A DNA stretch of 42,248 nt from Paenibacillus sp. Marseille-Q4541 (GTDB taxonomy: Bacteria > Bacillota > Bacilli > Paenibacillales > Paenibacillaceae): contig NZ_JAGXCY010000038.1 of the NCBI RefSeq assembly GCF_018310695.1, forward strand, positions 1 to 42,248, in the 5' to 3' direction. Position numbers and translations under genes: made by a program. The notes below the pieces were generated by a model. It was not told the DNA's origin. It did no database searches and saw only the letters and a list, made by a program, of their open reading frames with translations. Shown here one piece after another: positions 34,096 through 42,248 of the stretch; positions within the stretch are counted from its first letter, which is position 1, and the number at the start of each line of letters is the position of its first letter.

Positions 34096-35391
34096 ATGAG
34101 AGTAATTCTGTCCGGATTGCAGTGGATGATTTTTATGATCGCAGGCGCAATTGCTGCACCAATTGCTATTGCAGATTTATATAACTTAACACCCATTGAG
34201 ACTGCTGGGCTCATCCAGAGTACAATTATTACTTTGGGAATCGCGGGATTTTTACAAGGCCTGATGGGTCATAAACTTCCTATTCATGAAGGTCCGGCAG
34301 GGTTATGGTGGAGCATTTTTACCATTTATGCGAGTTTAGTGGGTGTATTATATTCTTCTAACATTGATGCCCTGCAAGCTTTAGGTGGAGGAATGATCAT
34401 TAGCGGTGTCTTATTTATCCTAATTTCAGTCTTTAAGCTAATGGACAAAATCGCCCGTTTATTTACTCCAACCATCACTTTTATATATTTACTGTTATTG
34501 ATCTTTCAATTAAGCGGTTCCTTTATGAAAGGGATGATGGGAATTACATCTACCCATACGACGTTAGATGTTAAAGTGTTCTTGCTTAGCGTGATTGTGG
34601 TTTGCATTACCTTTTGGTTAGGGAACTGCCGCTTTGCTTTACTTCGCCAATTCTCGGTGATCATCAGTATAGTATTAGGTTGGCTATTATTTATCATCTT
34701 TTGTAATACACCGGTTTTTTCACAGGCAGAAAACCTAGTTAATCTACCGGATATGTTTCCATTCGGGTGGCCGCGATTTGATGGTGGGACCATTACTACG
34801 GCGTTGTTACTAACACTGTTGTTAATAACCAATGCGATTGCATCTATCCGGTTGATGGAGACCGTGATGAAACAAAAGCAATCTACGGATCATCGCCGTT
34901 ATTTGCGTGCTGGATTTATTTCCGGGATTACACATTTTATTGGCGGCTCTTTAGGGGCGATTGGCTCGGTACCTATTTCGGGAGCAGCGGGATATGTTGA
35001 ACAGACAGGTATGAGAGAGCGCAGATCGTTTTTAATAGGGTGCAGCTTAGTGATCGTTATATCCTTGTTTCCGCCAATTATGAATGTCATATCCGGCATT
35101 CCAGCTCCAATAGGCTATGCTGTTACATTCGTTATTTTTGTGAAGATGGTCGGAATATCCTTGAGGGAATTGAGAAAGGTCATTCATGAAGAGCGAACTT
35201 TTATCGTTAGTGGAGTTTCCCTGCTAGTGGGTGTGGGTTTAATGTTTATCCCTTCATCAGCCACAATCCATTTATCTCCGATCGTGATCGCCATTTTAAA
35301 TAATGGGTTAATATGCGGAAGTCTGCTCGCGATTATTCTGGAACAGGGATTCATGTGGAGAGAGAAACAGCGGAGTAAGCTAAAACAATAA
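34096..35391 (+). CDS. NCS2-family purine/pyrimidine permease
   Basis: Integral membrane protein of 431 residues with 12 or more hydrophobic segments. It belongs to the nucleobase-cation symporter-2 (xanthine/uracil permease) superfamily, judged from the GHKLPIHEGPAGLWW segment and the GAIGSVPISGAAG loop, which sits where the family has its substrate loop. It probably carries a purine base released or required by the adjacent phosphorylase. The direction of transport and the exact base are not determined. It follows deoD after 33 bases. Confidence 0.8.
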   Translation: MRVILSGLQWMIFMIAGAIAAPIAIADLYNLTPIETAGLIQSTIITLGIAGFLQGLMGHKLPIHEGPAGLWWSIFTIYASLVGVLYSSNIDALQALGGGMIISGVLFILISVFKLMDKIARLFTPTITFIYLLLLIFQLSGSFMKGMMGITSTHTTLDVKVFLLSVIVVCITFWLGNCRFALLRQFSVIISIVLGWLLFIIFCNTPVFSQAENLVNLPDMFPFGWPRFDGGTITTALLLTLLLITNAIASIRLMETVMKQKQSTDHRRYLRAGFISGITHFIGGSLGAIGSVPISGAAGYVEQTGMRERRSFLIGCSLVIVISLFPPIMNVISGIPAPIGYAVTFVIFVKMVGISLRELRKVIHEERTFIVSGVSLLVGVGLMFIPSSATIHLSPIVIAILNNGLICGSLLAIILEQGFMWREKQRSKLKQ

Positions 35392-35413
35392 ACAAAAATT
35401 TGGAGGGGTAAAG

Positions 35414-36595
35414 ATGCATTATCTCATCTCTGTTGCTGGTCTGATTATTGTTCTAATACTGGCATGGCTTGCAAGTAACGATAAGAAAAAGATTAAATAC
35501 CGACCAATCATTGTCATGATTGTGGTCCAGATTGTTTTAGGATTACTTCTACTAAAGACGGGTATAGGGGAATTCTTAATTAAGGGCTTTGCCAATAGTT
35601 TCGCGACATTGCTGGGATATGCAAATGAAGGTATTGACTTTATTTTTGGTGGAATGGCAAATGAAGGGGCCCATACATTCTTTCTCTATGTATTGATGCC
35701 CATTGTATTTATGTCAGCGCTTATCGGGATTCTGCAGTATTACAAAATTTTGCCGTTCATTATTAAGTACATTGGTCTGGTTCTAAGTAAAGTAAATGGT
35801 ATGGGGAAATTGGAATCCTACAATGCGGTTGCGGCTGCCATTGTCGGACAAAATGAAGTGTTTATTTCGGTGAAAAACCAACTCGGATTATTGTCTAAAC
35901 AGCGTCTGTATACATTATGTGCATCAGCAATGTCGACGGTATCCATGTCGATCGTTGGTTCCTATATGACGATGCTGGAGCCTAGATATGTTGTGGCTGC
36001 ATTAATACTAAATCTGTTTGGCGGCTTTATTATTGCATCCATTATTAACCCATATGAGGTTAAACCAGAAGAGGATATTGTTGAAGTTCAGGAACAAGAA
36101 AAACAGACGTTTTTTGAAATGCTGGGCGAGTATATTATGGATGGCTTTAAGGTAGCCGTCGTCGTTGGGGTCATGTTGGTTGGTTTCGTCGGGTTAATTG
36201 CTTTAATTAACGGCGTCTTCGCTGGAATATTCGGTATCTCGTTCCAACAAGCATTAGGTTATGTCTTTGCACCGATCGCCTTTGTTATGGGTGTACCGTG
36301 GAGTGAAGCTGTTAATGCAGGTAGTATCATGGCGACAAAACTTGTTGCGAATGAGTTCGTGGCTATGCTTGACTTCATTAAGATCCAGGACGGTTTTAGT
36401 GAGCGTACGACAGCCATCGTCTCGGTGTTTCTAATCTCATTTGCTAACTTTGGGTCCATTGGGACAATTGTGGGTGCAGTAAAAGGATTGAATGAAAAAC
36501 AAGGGAATGTGGTTGCTCGGTTTGGATTGAAATTGCTATATGGCGCTACACTTGTAAGCGTTTTATCCGCCATCATTATCGGGATCGTATTTTAG
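35414..36595 (+). CDS. nupC: NupC-type concentrative nucleoside transporter
   Basis: 393-residue cation-coupled nucleoside importer of the CNT family. The Nucleos_tra2 segments are visible: GQNEVFISVKNQL in the core (about residue 150) and MATKLVANEFVAM (about 305-317), whose Asn-Glu pair binds nucleoside. GGAGGGG is just upstream of the ATG. It supplies nucleosides to DeoD in the same operon. Confidence 0.9.
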   Translation: MHYLISVAGLIIVLILAWLASNDKKKIKYRPIIVMIVVQIVLGLLLLKTGIGEFLIKGFANSFATLLGYANEGIDFIFGGMANEGAHTFFLYVLMPIVFMSALIGILQYYKILPFIIKYIGLVLSKVNGMGKLESYNAVAAAIVGQNEVFISVKNQLGLLSKQRLYTLCASAMSTVSMSIVGSYMTMLEPRYVVAALILNLFGGFIIASIINPYEVKPEEDIVEVQEQEKQTFFEMLGEYIMDGFKVAVVVGVMLVGFVGLIALINGVFAGIFGISFQQALGYVFAPIAFVMGVPWSEAVNAGSIMATKLVANEFVAMLDFIKIQDGFSERTTAIVSVFLISFANFGSIGTIVGAVKGLNEKQGNVVARFGLKLLYGATLVSVLSAIIIGIVF

Positions 36596-36627
36596 TCGAG
36601 TACAACTATTATAGAAGGAGTATCAGC

Positions 36628-37815
36628 ATGAAACAAACACCTCGGTTTAAGCGGATTTTCGTCATCGTTATGGATTCTGTAGGCATTGGTGAAGCTCCAG
36701 ATGCTGAAAAGTTTGGTGATGCAGGATCACATACATTACGGCATATTGCGGAAAGAATGAATGGGTTACATGTTCCTGTTTTATCAAAGTTAGGGTTAAG
36801 TCATATTGATCAAATACTCGGAGTACCCAAAGTTGAGCAGCCTTTAGCTTATTTCACCAAAATGCAAGAAGCTTCGAATGGGAAGGATACAATGACAGGA
36901 CACTGGGAGATTATGGGCCTGCGGATCGATGTTCCATTCAAGGTGTTCCCTGAAGGGTTTCCAATTGAATTAATTAACGAATTAGAACAAAGAACGGGAC
37001 GAAAGGTTATTGGGAATAAGCCAGCTAGTGGTACGGCTATTCTGGATGAACTTGGACAAGAGCATATGAACACTGGCGCGCTCATTGTCTATACTTCAGC
37101 AGATTCAGTGATTCAGATTGCGGCTCATGAAGAGGTTGTTCCTTTAGAAGAGCTGTATCAAATCTGTGAAATTGCTAGAGAAATTACTTTGAGTGAGGAG
37201 TATATGCTAGGAAGAGTGATCGCCAGACCATTCCTCGGACAGTCTGGAAATTTTAAGAGAACATCGAATCGTCATGATTATGCCTTGAAGCCGTATGGAA
37301 GAACCGTGATGAATGAGCTCAAGGATGCTGGGCTGGATGTACTAGCGATTGGCAAGATCTCAGATATTTATGATGGCGAAGGTGTCACTACGTCTTTGCG
37401 CACAGTGTCTAACATGGATGGCATGGATAAACTCATGGAGACCATTCATACTGATTTTATAGGACTTAGTTTCTTGAATCTTGTTGACTTTGATGCACTT
37501 TATGGACATCGTAGAGATCCAATCGGGTATGGGAAAGCGCTAGAACAATTTGATGATCGATTAAATGAAGTTCTTGCGGAGCTAAGTGAAGATGATCTTC
37601 TCATGATTACAGCGGACCATGGTAATGATCCCACTCATGTGGGCACAGATCATACCCGTGAATATGTTCCTTTACTCATCTACAGCAAGAGTTTCACTGG
37701 GCAAAGTGAGCTACCCGTAAGTAAGACATTTTCGGATATTGGAGCAACGGTTGCAGATAACTTCAATGTAACAATGCCGAAATTTGGACATAGTCTCTTG
37801 CATGAACTTAAATAA
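36628..37815 (+). CDS. deoB: Phosphopentomutase
   Basis: Metal-dependent enzyme of the alkaline-phosphatase superfamily converting (deoxy)ribose-1-phosphate to the 5-phosphate, the step after nucleoside phosphorolysis. The N-terminal metal site is MDSVGIGEAPDA (Asp16), the phosphorylated Thr is Thr88 in GKDTMTGHWE, and the second metal site is TADHGNDPTHVGTDHTREY. 395 residues, complete. AGAAGGAG precedes the start. Last gene of the operon; no deoC aldolase follows. Confidence 0.95.
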   Translation: MKQTPRFKRIFVIVMDSVGIGEAPDAEKFGDAGSHTLRHIAERMNGLHVPVLSKLGLSHIDQILGVPKVEQPLAYFTKMQEASNGKDTMTGHWEIMGLRIDVPFKVFPEGFPIELINELEQRTGRKVIGNKPASGTAILDELGQEHMNTGALIVYTSADSVIQIAAHEEVVPLEELYQICEIAREITLSEEYMLGRVIARPFLGQSGNFKRTSNRHDYALKPYGRTVMNELKDAGLDVLAIGKISDIYDGEGVTTSLRTVSNMDGMDKLMETIHTDFIGLSFLNLVDFDALYGHRRDPIGYGKALEQFDDRLNEVLAELSEDDLLMITADHGNDPTHVGTDHTREYVPLLIYSKSFTGQSELPVSKTFSDIGATVADNFNVTMPKFGHSLLHELK

Positions 37816-38198
37816 ACTTACTTTGAATAAGCATGATAACCTCAACCCGCCATATCGTTATGGACAGGTTGAGGTTATTGTGTGTTGCCACACCTTTGAA
37901 AACTTTAATAGGGTAGAAGGCATACCTTTACAAATGATTCACTTTATAATTCGCTACCCAGCAAAATAATGGTTTTAAAAGTTATTTGTGATCGCAATGA
38001 GTATACAGCAAAAAAAATAGATATACGTGATAATCACAGTGTACCTCAAACCTTGCTCTTGGGTATTTCCCTACTATTTATTTTTTGGGAAGAAGCGGAC
38101 AATGGGTAGGGTAATTGTAGTAGTGATTGGAGGAGTTGGGACCGAATACTTTATTCCAAATGGCATAGAAACGGTCCCACTCAAGGTTTTCATCACCC
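37816..38198. other. Convergent intergenic region deoB / gerC
   Basis: Contains the hairpin after deoB (37836-37878). No gene with a ribosome site is seen; a short open frame beginning inside deoB crosses the hairpin and is not credible. No clear terminator for the minus-strand ger operon was found. Confidence 0.5.
37836..37878 (+). terminator. Hairpin after deoB
   Basis: ATAACCTCAACC (37836-37847) pairs perfectly with GGTTGAGGTTAT (37867-37878), with an inner CCATA/TATGG pair. There is no uniform T-run after it, so termination may be incomplete, or the hairpin may stabilise the message end. Confidence 0.65.
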
Positions 38199-39317
38199 TT
38201 AATTAAAAACCCCATGTTTGGTGACTTCAACATTTACCTTGGCCTTAAAGTTAGCATTCGGGTATTCTTCTTTCCAATCGATATTTTCCCAAGTATCATG
38301 ATGGAAGGCGATAAGCTGTCTTCCGATACTTAGGCTATCTGAGTGTGCTTCTTGCATTTTTTTTATCGTATGATTTGCTTGTTTGGTAAGCTGCTCGGAT
38401 ATTTTCTCCTCCAGGCCAGTAAGGACTTTCGTCGAATCTAAATGGTCTTTCGCATACTCCGTGACTTCAACTTTTAAATTTAATAGTAGGTCAATGGTAA
38501 TATGATCGGAATTTTTTGCATTTATTTTTAAATCGCGTTTTAATTTCAATACATTGATATAAATGAAATTATCCATCTGAGCCGCTTGGTTGTCATGGAC
38601 TTTAACTTTAATCCACGCCTCTTTACTCTTACGGTCAGCCATCAACATATAGATCATTGATTCTTGAGGGTTTAAATATTGACCGGTGTACTTGCGCCCA
38701 TTAAACAAAGCCAATCCAATAATTTGCGCCTCTTTTTCTTTTTGTTCAATAAGGGGTAATATGATATCGGTCCCAGGATCAAAAAAATCAGAGAACATGG
38801 GCCTTGTTTGCCGTGGGATGAAAGTACTTGCCTGAGCACTCTCAAATAATCCGTCCAGGTATTCACCCATACTTATTTTCTCTTTTAGTTGGAGATTGAG
38901 CAGGTCAATAGCTTCTCCTTTAACTACTGCGATGTTTTCTACAAGCGAGCCCTTCGGATCTCTATAAAATACGTCAAGACCCGCATAAATGTCTTGCTTA
39001 GCGTATGCTTCTCCCATCAAAAAAACGACTAATTTAGAGCTGTCAAATCGTCTTGAGATTTTATCATCAAGTTCATTCCTGGTATCCCTTACAGTGTCAC
39101 CTTGCGCCGATATGACTTGACTGCCTTCTACGCTCGATCCTGCCTCGCCTGATGCAAAGAGAGGAATGGTACTCGTACCTATTACTTTACCGTCTGGTGT
39201 TAAATCGACCCCTGTTGCCAGCACAACTCTTATATCCTTCAGCAAGTTTTGATCCCAGCATCCGCATAAAAGGAAGAGACACGTACAAGCTAGAAGGAGC
39301 ATTTTCAAAATCTTCAT
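38199..39317 (-). CDS. gerC: Spore germination lipoprotein, Ger(x)C family
   Basis: C subunit of a GerA-type germinant receptor. It has a lipoprotein signal with a cysteine-rich lipobox LCGC (lipidated Cys20) followed by WDQ, typical of Ger(x)C proteins, and the three-domain Ger(x)C body. 372 residues, complete. It overlaps the permease gene by four bases (ATGA). The receptor sits in the inner spore membrane. Which paralogue it is (GerA, GerB, GerK or other) cannot be told, so the symbol is generic. Confidence 0.9.
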   Translation of the reverse strand: MKILKMLLLACTCLFLLCGCWDQNLLKDIRVVLATGVDLTPDGKVIGTSTIPLFASGEAGSSVEGSQVISAQGDTVRDTRNELDDKISRRFDSSKLVVFLMGEAYAKQDIYAGLDVFYRDPKGSLVENIAVVKGEAIDLLNLQLKEKISMGEYLDGLFESAQASTFIPRQTRPMFSDFFDPGTDIILPLIEQKEKEAQIIGLALFNGRKYTGQYLNPQESMIYMLMADRKSKEAWIKVKVHDNQAAQMDNFIYINVLKLKRDLKINAKNSDHITIDLLLNLKVEVTEYAKDHLDSTKVLTGLEEKISEQLTKQANHTIKKMQEAHSDSLSIGRQLIAFHHDTWENIDWKEEYPNANFKAKVNVEVTKHGVFN

Positions 39318-40420
39318 GACTGAGCATCTCCAGGTATATTTTTTTTACCCCGTATAATGGACACAATCCAAAGGATACAAGGTAATACGAAGATGAATAC
39401 ATAACCAGCTAGGCCAGTGACTTTATTAAATAGACTAATGATTCTTTCGCTCGTAGGCAGACTTATTGCACAAATAAACATTAGTGCTGCGGCGAAGAAA
39501 ACGAAATGGGAATGATTCTTTTTGCGAAACAGTTGGGTTAAACCATTGGAGGCCAAATAAAGGTACATCATAAACGAAGTTGCAACGCAAACAACCCAAA
39601 TTGAAAAAAAGATCAAATCCACTCGATCAATAATTTTGAAGTACTTGAATTTCATAATGTACAATATAGGTTCTGGTACGTACTTCATTGCCGAAGGTCC
39701 GAAATAAGCGAGAACGATAAAGGTCATATAGGTATAAAAGAGGGTGACGAATCCGTTAGCCATTAAGGAAACTTTCAATTTTCCTGTACTTTGTCCCATG
39801 CAATAGGGGAGAACGACTAACAATAGATCAAATCCTTGGTAAGCAAATGAAGCATGTGACGCCCCTTCTATTATTTTAGGTAGGCCGCTTTCTCCTAACG
39901 GAAGAACAAATAGATAGTTAAGATCCTTTAAAAGGATCAGGGTAAATGCTAATAAAACAATCAACAAGCCCGACACCACAACAAAAAAACGAGCCATCAC
40001 TCTTAAATTTTCTTTTACGCAATATACACTTACGGCAACCAGGAGAATAAGAACTAACCAGATCGGTGTGCGCGGGAGGATCCAAATATTGACCTTCTGC
40101 CCAAACTGCAAAATGATTAAAAGGGCAGTTATGAAAAAATAAATAATATAACCAATTTTTAATAAAAATGCCACAGGTTTACCGACAATTTCACTCATCA
40201 TCTCGAATATCGTTTGAGCTGGAAATCGCCGATGTAGTAACCAGATAAGACAAATTCCAATCTGTATAAAGAGACCCGCAGTAAGCACTGAAATCCAAGC
40301 GTCAATGTTCGAGATCTTAAACACATCATAAGGTAAAGATATGACCCCAATGCCAATTTGAGATTGAATGATGATAAAGAAAAGTTGGAATTGAGAAATC
40401 TTATTTTCACTTTTTATCAT
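39314..40420 (-). CDS. gerB: Spore germination permease-like protein, GerB family
   Basis: B subunit of the germinant receptor: a 368-residue membrane protein with about ten spans, of the endospore germination permease family related to amino-acid transporters; this subunit binds the germinant. Characteristic features are the start IGIGVISLPYDVFK and the loop around FAYQGFDLLLVVLPY. Its start overlaps the end of the gerA-type gene by 14 bases and its end overlaps gerC by four, so all three are co-translated. Confidence 0.9.
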   Translation of the reverse strand: MIKSENKISQFQLFFIIIQSQIGIGVISLPYDVFKISNIDAWISVLTAGLFIQIGICLIWLLHRRFPAQTIFEMMSEIVGKPVAFLLKIGYIIYFFITALLIILQFGQKVNIWILPRTPIWLVLILLVAVSVYCVKENLRVMARFFVVVSGLLIVLLAFTLILLKDLNYLFVLPLGESGLPKIIEGASHASFAYQGFDLLLVVLPYCMGQSTGKLKVSLMANGFVTLFYTYMTFIVLAYFGPSAMKYVPEPILYIMKFKYFKIIDRVDLIFFSIWVVCVATSFMMYLYLASNGLTQLFRKKNHSHFVFFAAALMFICAISLPTSERIISLFNKVTGLAGYVFIFVLPCILWIVSIIRGKKNIPGDAQS

Positions 40421-41945
40421 TTTGTTCCCACTCCCTTGATGCAGATTGTTGCTGCATGTGTTCAGGGCGAGAGTCTGAAGATTTGTTTGCCATCCGCCAT
40501 ACGGGTACTCTTACAATCGCATCCTTCAAATGGCTCCAACGAAAAGGAGCAATAGGTGCGAAATAGGGACTCCCAAAGGATTCCAATTTACACAAATGGA
40601 TTAATAAAGTCATCAGTCCCAGTACAATTCCTACAAAGCCTAAGATTGCAGCTGCAAACATCATCGGGAACCTCAATAATCGAATAGAAGAACTCATTTC
40701 GTTCGATGGAACGACATAGGAGGCAATCGCAGTCATTGCGACGACCACAATCATCGTATTTGATACTAATCCTGCTTTTACAATCGCATCTCCAATGACC
40801 AGACCTCCGACAATGCTGATGGTCGGTCCGATTGCAGAAGGGAGTCGGATCCCCGCTTCTCTGATCAACTCAATGGTTAATTCCATGATGAAGGCTTCAA
40901 TTAACGGAGGATAAGGAATCTTTTCAATGGATCCTTGAATGGTAATGACGAGTTGATACGGTAATATTTCAAAATGAAAGCCGATCACAGCAATATAGAT
41001 AGCTGGTAATGTTACGGCAACTATGAAACTGAATAGTCGAATGGCTCGGATGAAAGTCCCGGCATAAGATCGGCTATAATCATCAGGAGATTGATAGAAG
41101 GAGAAGAAGTTAACGGGTACAATGAGTGCCGTTGGAGTTCCTTCTGTAAGAATGGCTATCCTACCCTCCATTAAATTGGCCCCAACCCGATCAGGGCGTT
41201 CCGTATTCAACATTTGAGGAAATGGAGAAGAAGGGGAGTCTTCAAGGAATTCCTCTATAGTTCCAGAACTAAAGAGCATATCTACAGAAATACTTTCTAA
41301 TCTTCTTAGCGTTTCATTTACCACGTCCTCATTGGCGATTCCTTTCATATATGCAATCGCAATTTTTGTATTGGTTTTTTGTCCAATGGTTATGTATTGA
41401 ATATACAGGTGTTGATCCTCAATTTTGTTCCGAATAAGGTTTAAATTAACGTTTAAACTTTCCACAAACCCCTGATGGGACCCCCGCACGATTTTTTCGT
41501 TTTGAGGCTCATCCGTGCTCCTTACATAACTTGCAGCTGAATCGATTAAAAAAGCGTGCTTTTCTCCCTCGATATAGATCACTGCAAAGCCGTTCATTAA
41601 TTTTCTGGTAATCTGATCTAAGTCGGTTGTATCAGGAAAGTGCCCAAAGGTGAACAGGCCTATATTATTTTCGTTTGTGCTATTGGATAGGGGACGGAAA
41701 AATTTTTGCTCAAGTTTGTCTTGATCAATAAGGGTTTCGAAATAAAAAAGAATACATTCTTTCTCCTTAAACATAAACCGGTGAGTTATTAAATCCTGTG
41801 ATTGAAGGAAAAAATGCTCGATATATGTAACATTCTCGGAAATAGAGGAGAAAACTTGAGGAATGATGGATTTAGATTGTTGTATACTTTTATTCTTATT
41901 ATCTTGATTATTCATACGTAGAGATTTAAGTTTATGGAATCTCAC
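40407..41945 (-). CDS. gerA: Spore germination protein, GerA family
   Basis: A subunit of the germinant receptor, which forms an ion-channel-like oligomer. A large N-terminal cytoplasmic domain (about 30-290) is followed by about five membrane segments (about 300-460) with the conserved GRIAILTEGTPTALIVP and IPYPPLIEAFIMELTIELIR stretches, and a charged C-terminal tail. The GTG at 41945 is given as start; an in-frame ATG at 41915 is possible but has no ribosome site. First gene of the operon gerA-gerB-gerC. Sporulation-specific (sigma-G) expression is expected from the family. Confidence 0.9.
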   Translation of the reverse strand: MRFHKLKSLRMNNQDNKNKSIQQSKSIIPQVFSSISENVTYIEHFFLQSQDLITHRFMFKEKECILFYFETLIDQDKLEQKFFRPLSNSTNENNIGLFTFGHFPDTTDLDQITRKLMNGFAVIYIEGEKHAFLIDSAASYVRSTDEPQNEKIVRGSHQGFVESLNVNLNLIRNKIEDQHLYIQYITIGQKTNTKIAIAYMKGIANEDVVNETLRRLESISVDMLFSSGTIEEFLEDSPSSPFPQMLNTERPDRVGANLMEGRIAILTEGTPTALIVPVNFFSFYQSPDDYSRSYAGTFIRAIRLFSFIVAVTLPAIYIAVIGFHFEILPYQLVITIQGSIEKIPYPPLIEAFIMELTIELIREAGIRLPSAIGPTISIVGGLVIGDAIVKAGLVSNTMIVVVAMTAIASYVVPSNEMSSSIRLLRFPMMFAAAILGFVGIVLGLMTLLIHLCKLESFGSPYFAPIAPFRWSHLKDAIVRVPVWRMANKSSDSRPEHMQQQSASREWEQNDKK

Positions 41946-42248
41946 ATGTACACATCCCAGAACATTAGTATGTAGAATTTATCTTATACTAAAATGTACA
42001 CATTTAAGGGTAATTATACCCATGGCTGTCCTGTGATCCAGGTATGGAATTTGCTGTGCAGCGGTCACCAACTACCGTGCCTAATGGGATCGTTTTATCT
42101 ATAAATTCCTATATCTGATTCTTCGAAAGGATGGAACGGTATTGACAAAATATATATCCATGATTAATATTGAAAAAATCGTATGTAAATCATTACAACT
42201 CAAAATTTTATATTAAGCGGCTATGATTGCTATGGATCACACTATAGC
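41946..42248. other. Divergent region upstream of the ger operon
   Basis: No gene seen. On the minus strand, CATACTA shortly before gerA resembles a sigma-G -10, but the -35 at the right spacing is poor. An inverted repeat GGGTA-ATTA-TACCC is at 42008-42021. A plus-strand promoter is at 42142-42170. Confidence 0.45.
42142..42170 (+). promoter_or_regulatory. Plus-strand sigma-A promoter at the window end
   Basis: TTGACA (perfect), 17 bases, TAATAT. It would drive a gene starting beyond the right edge, divergent from the ger operon. Confidence 0.55.

Noticed and set aside
37784..37969. 61-codon open frame after deoB.
   Set aside because: It starts inside deoB and crosses the downstream hairpin; no ribosome site.
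41946..41990. Sigma-G promoter for the ger operon on the minus strand.
   Set aside because: The -10 CATACTA fits, but no GHATR-like -35 is found at 17-18 bases, so it is not listed as a feature.

Overview
The window looks like a chromosomal segment from a spore-forming, low-GC Gram-positive bacterium of the Paenibacillus type. Three things point there. The gene order yybS-gdpP-rplI-dnaC-purA ... walRKHIJ-htrA-(CxxH/CxxC)-rlmH is the origin-proximal cluster of Bacillales. A GerA-type spore germinant receptor is present. An M23 endopeptidase and a small hypothetical membrane protein sit between purA and walR, which I associate with Paenibacillus rather than Bacillus. The genus is an inference from layout and protein style; nothing was searched.

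Layout. 324-6006: a complete oligopeptide ABC importer (lipoprotein, two permeases, two ATPases) closed by a strong terminator. 6377-8705: a short D,D-carboxypeptidase and a LytR-CpsA-Psr ligase. 8863-14444: a CBS-domain protein, a MazG-like protein, a DUF2232 membrane protein, the c-di-AMP phosphodiesterase GdpP, ribosomal protein L9 and the replicative helicase; gdpP-rplI-dnaC are tightly coupled. 14552-16139: purA behind a promoter with two inverted PurR boxes. 16407-18837: an unknown membrane-anchored protein and a LysM-G5-M23 cell-wall hydrolase. 19011-24461: the essential WalRK two-component system with its regulators WalH and WalI and the metallo-hydrolase WalJ. 24430-27464: a small antisense gene, a possible structured RNA, the HtrA protease, a CxxH/CxxC mini-protein and RlmH.

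Downstream of rlmH the content becomes accessory. A visibly AT-rich three-gene block (27736-31253) encodes an XRE-cupin regulator, a lone EutH-family transporter and a eukaryote-like X-Pro aminopeptidase. A nucleoside salvage operon follows (31694-37815): Mga-type regulator, a DeoD homologue lacking the usual catalytic Asp204, an NCS2 permease, a NupC-type transporter and phosphopentomutase, with a cre-like site before deoD. Convergent to it on the minus strand is a gerA-gerB-gerC germinant receptor operon (41945-38199).

Much of the window is about the cell envelope: peptide uptake, peptidoglycan trimming, wall-polymer ligation, WalRK control of wall hydrolases, and HtrA quality control. It also covers purine metabolism (purA, deoD, deoB, purine and nucleoside transporters) and c-di-AMP turnover. 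I found no tRNA, rRNA, CRISPR array, transposase or recombinase gene. The best candidates for something undescribed are the orphan EutH/XRE-cupin/aminopeptidase operon, the variant DeoD, the structured element before htrA, and the small gene whose coding sequence contains the walJ terminator.
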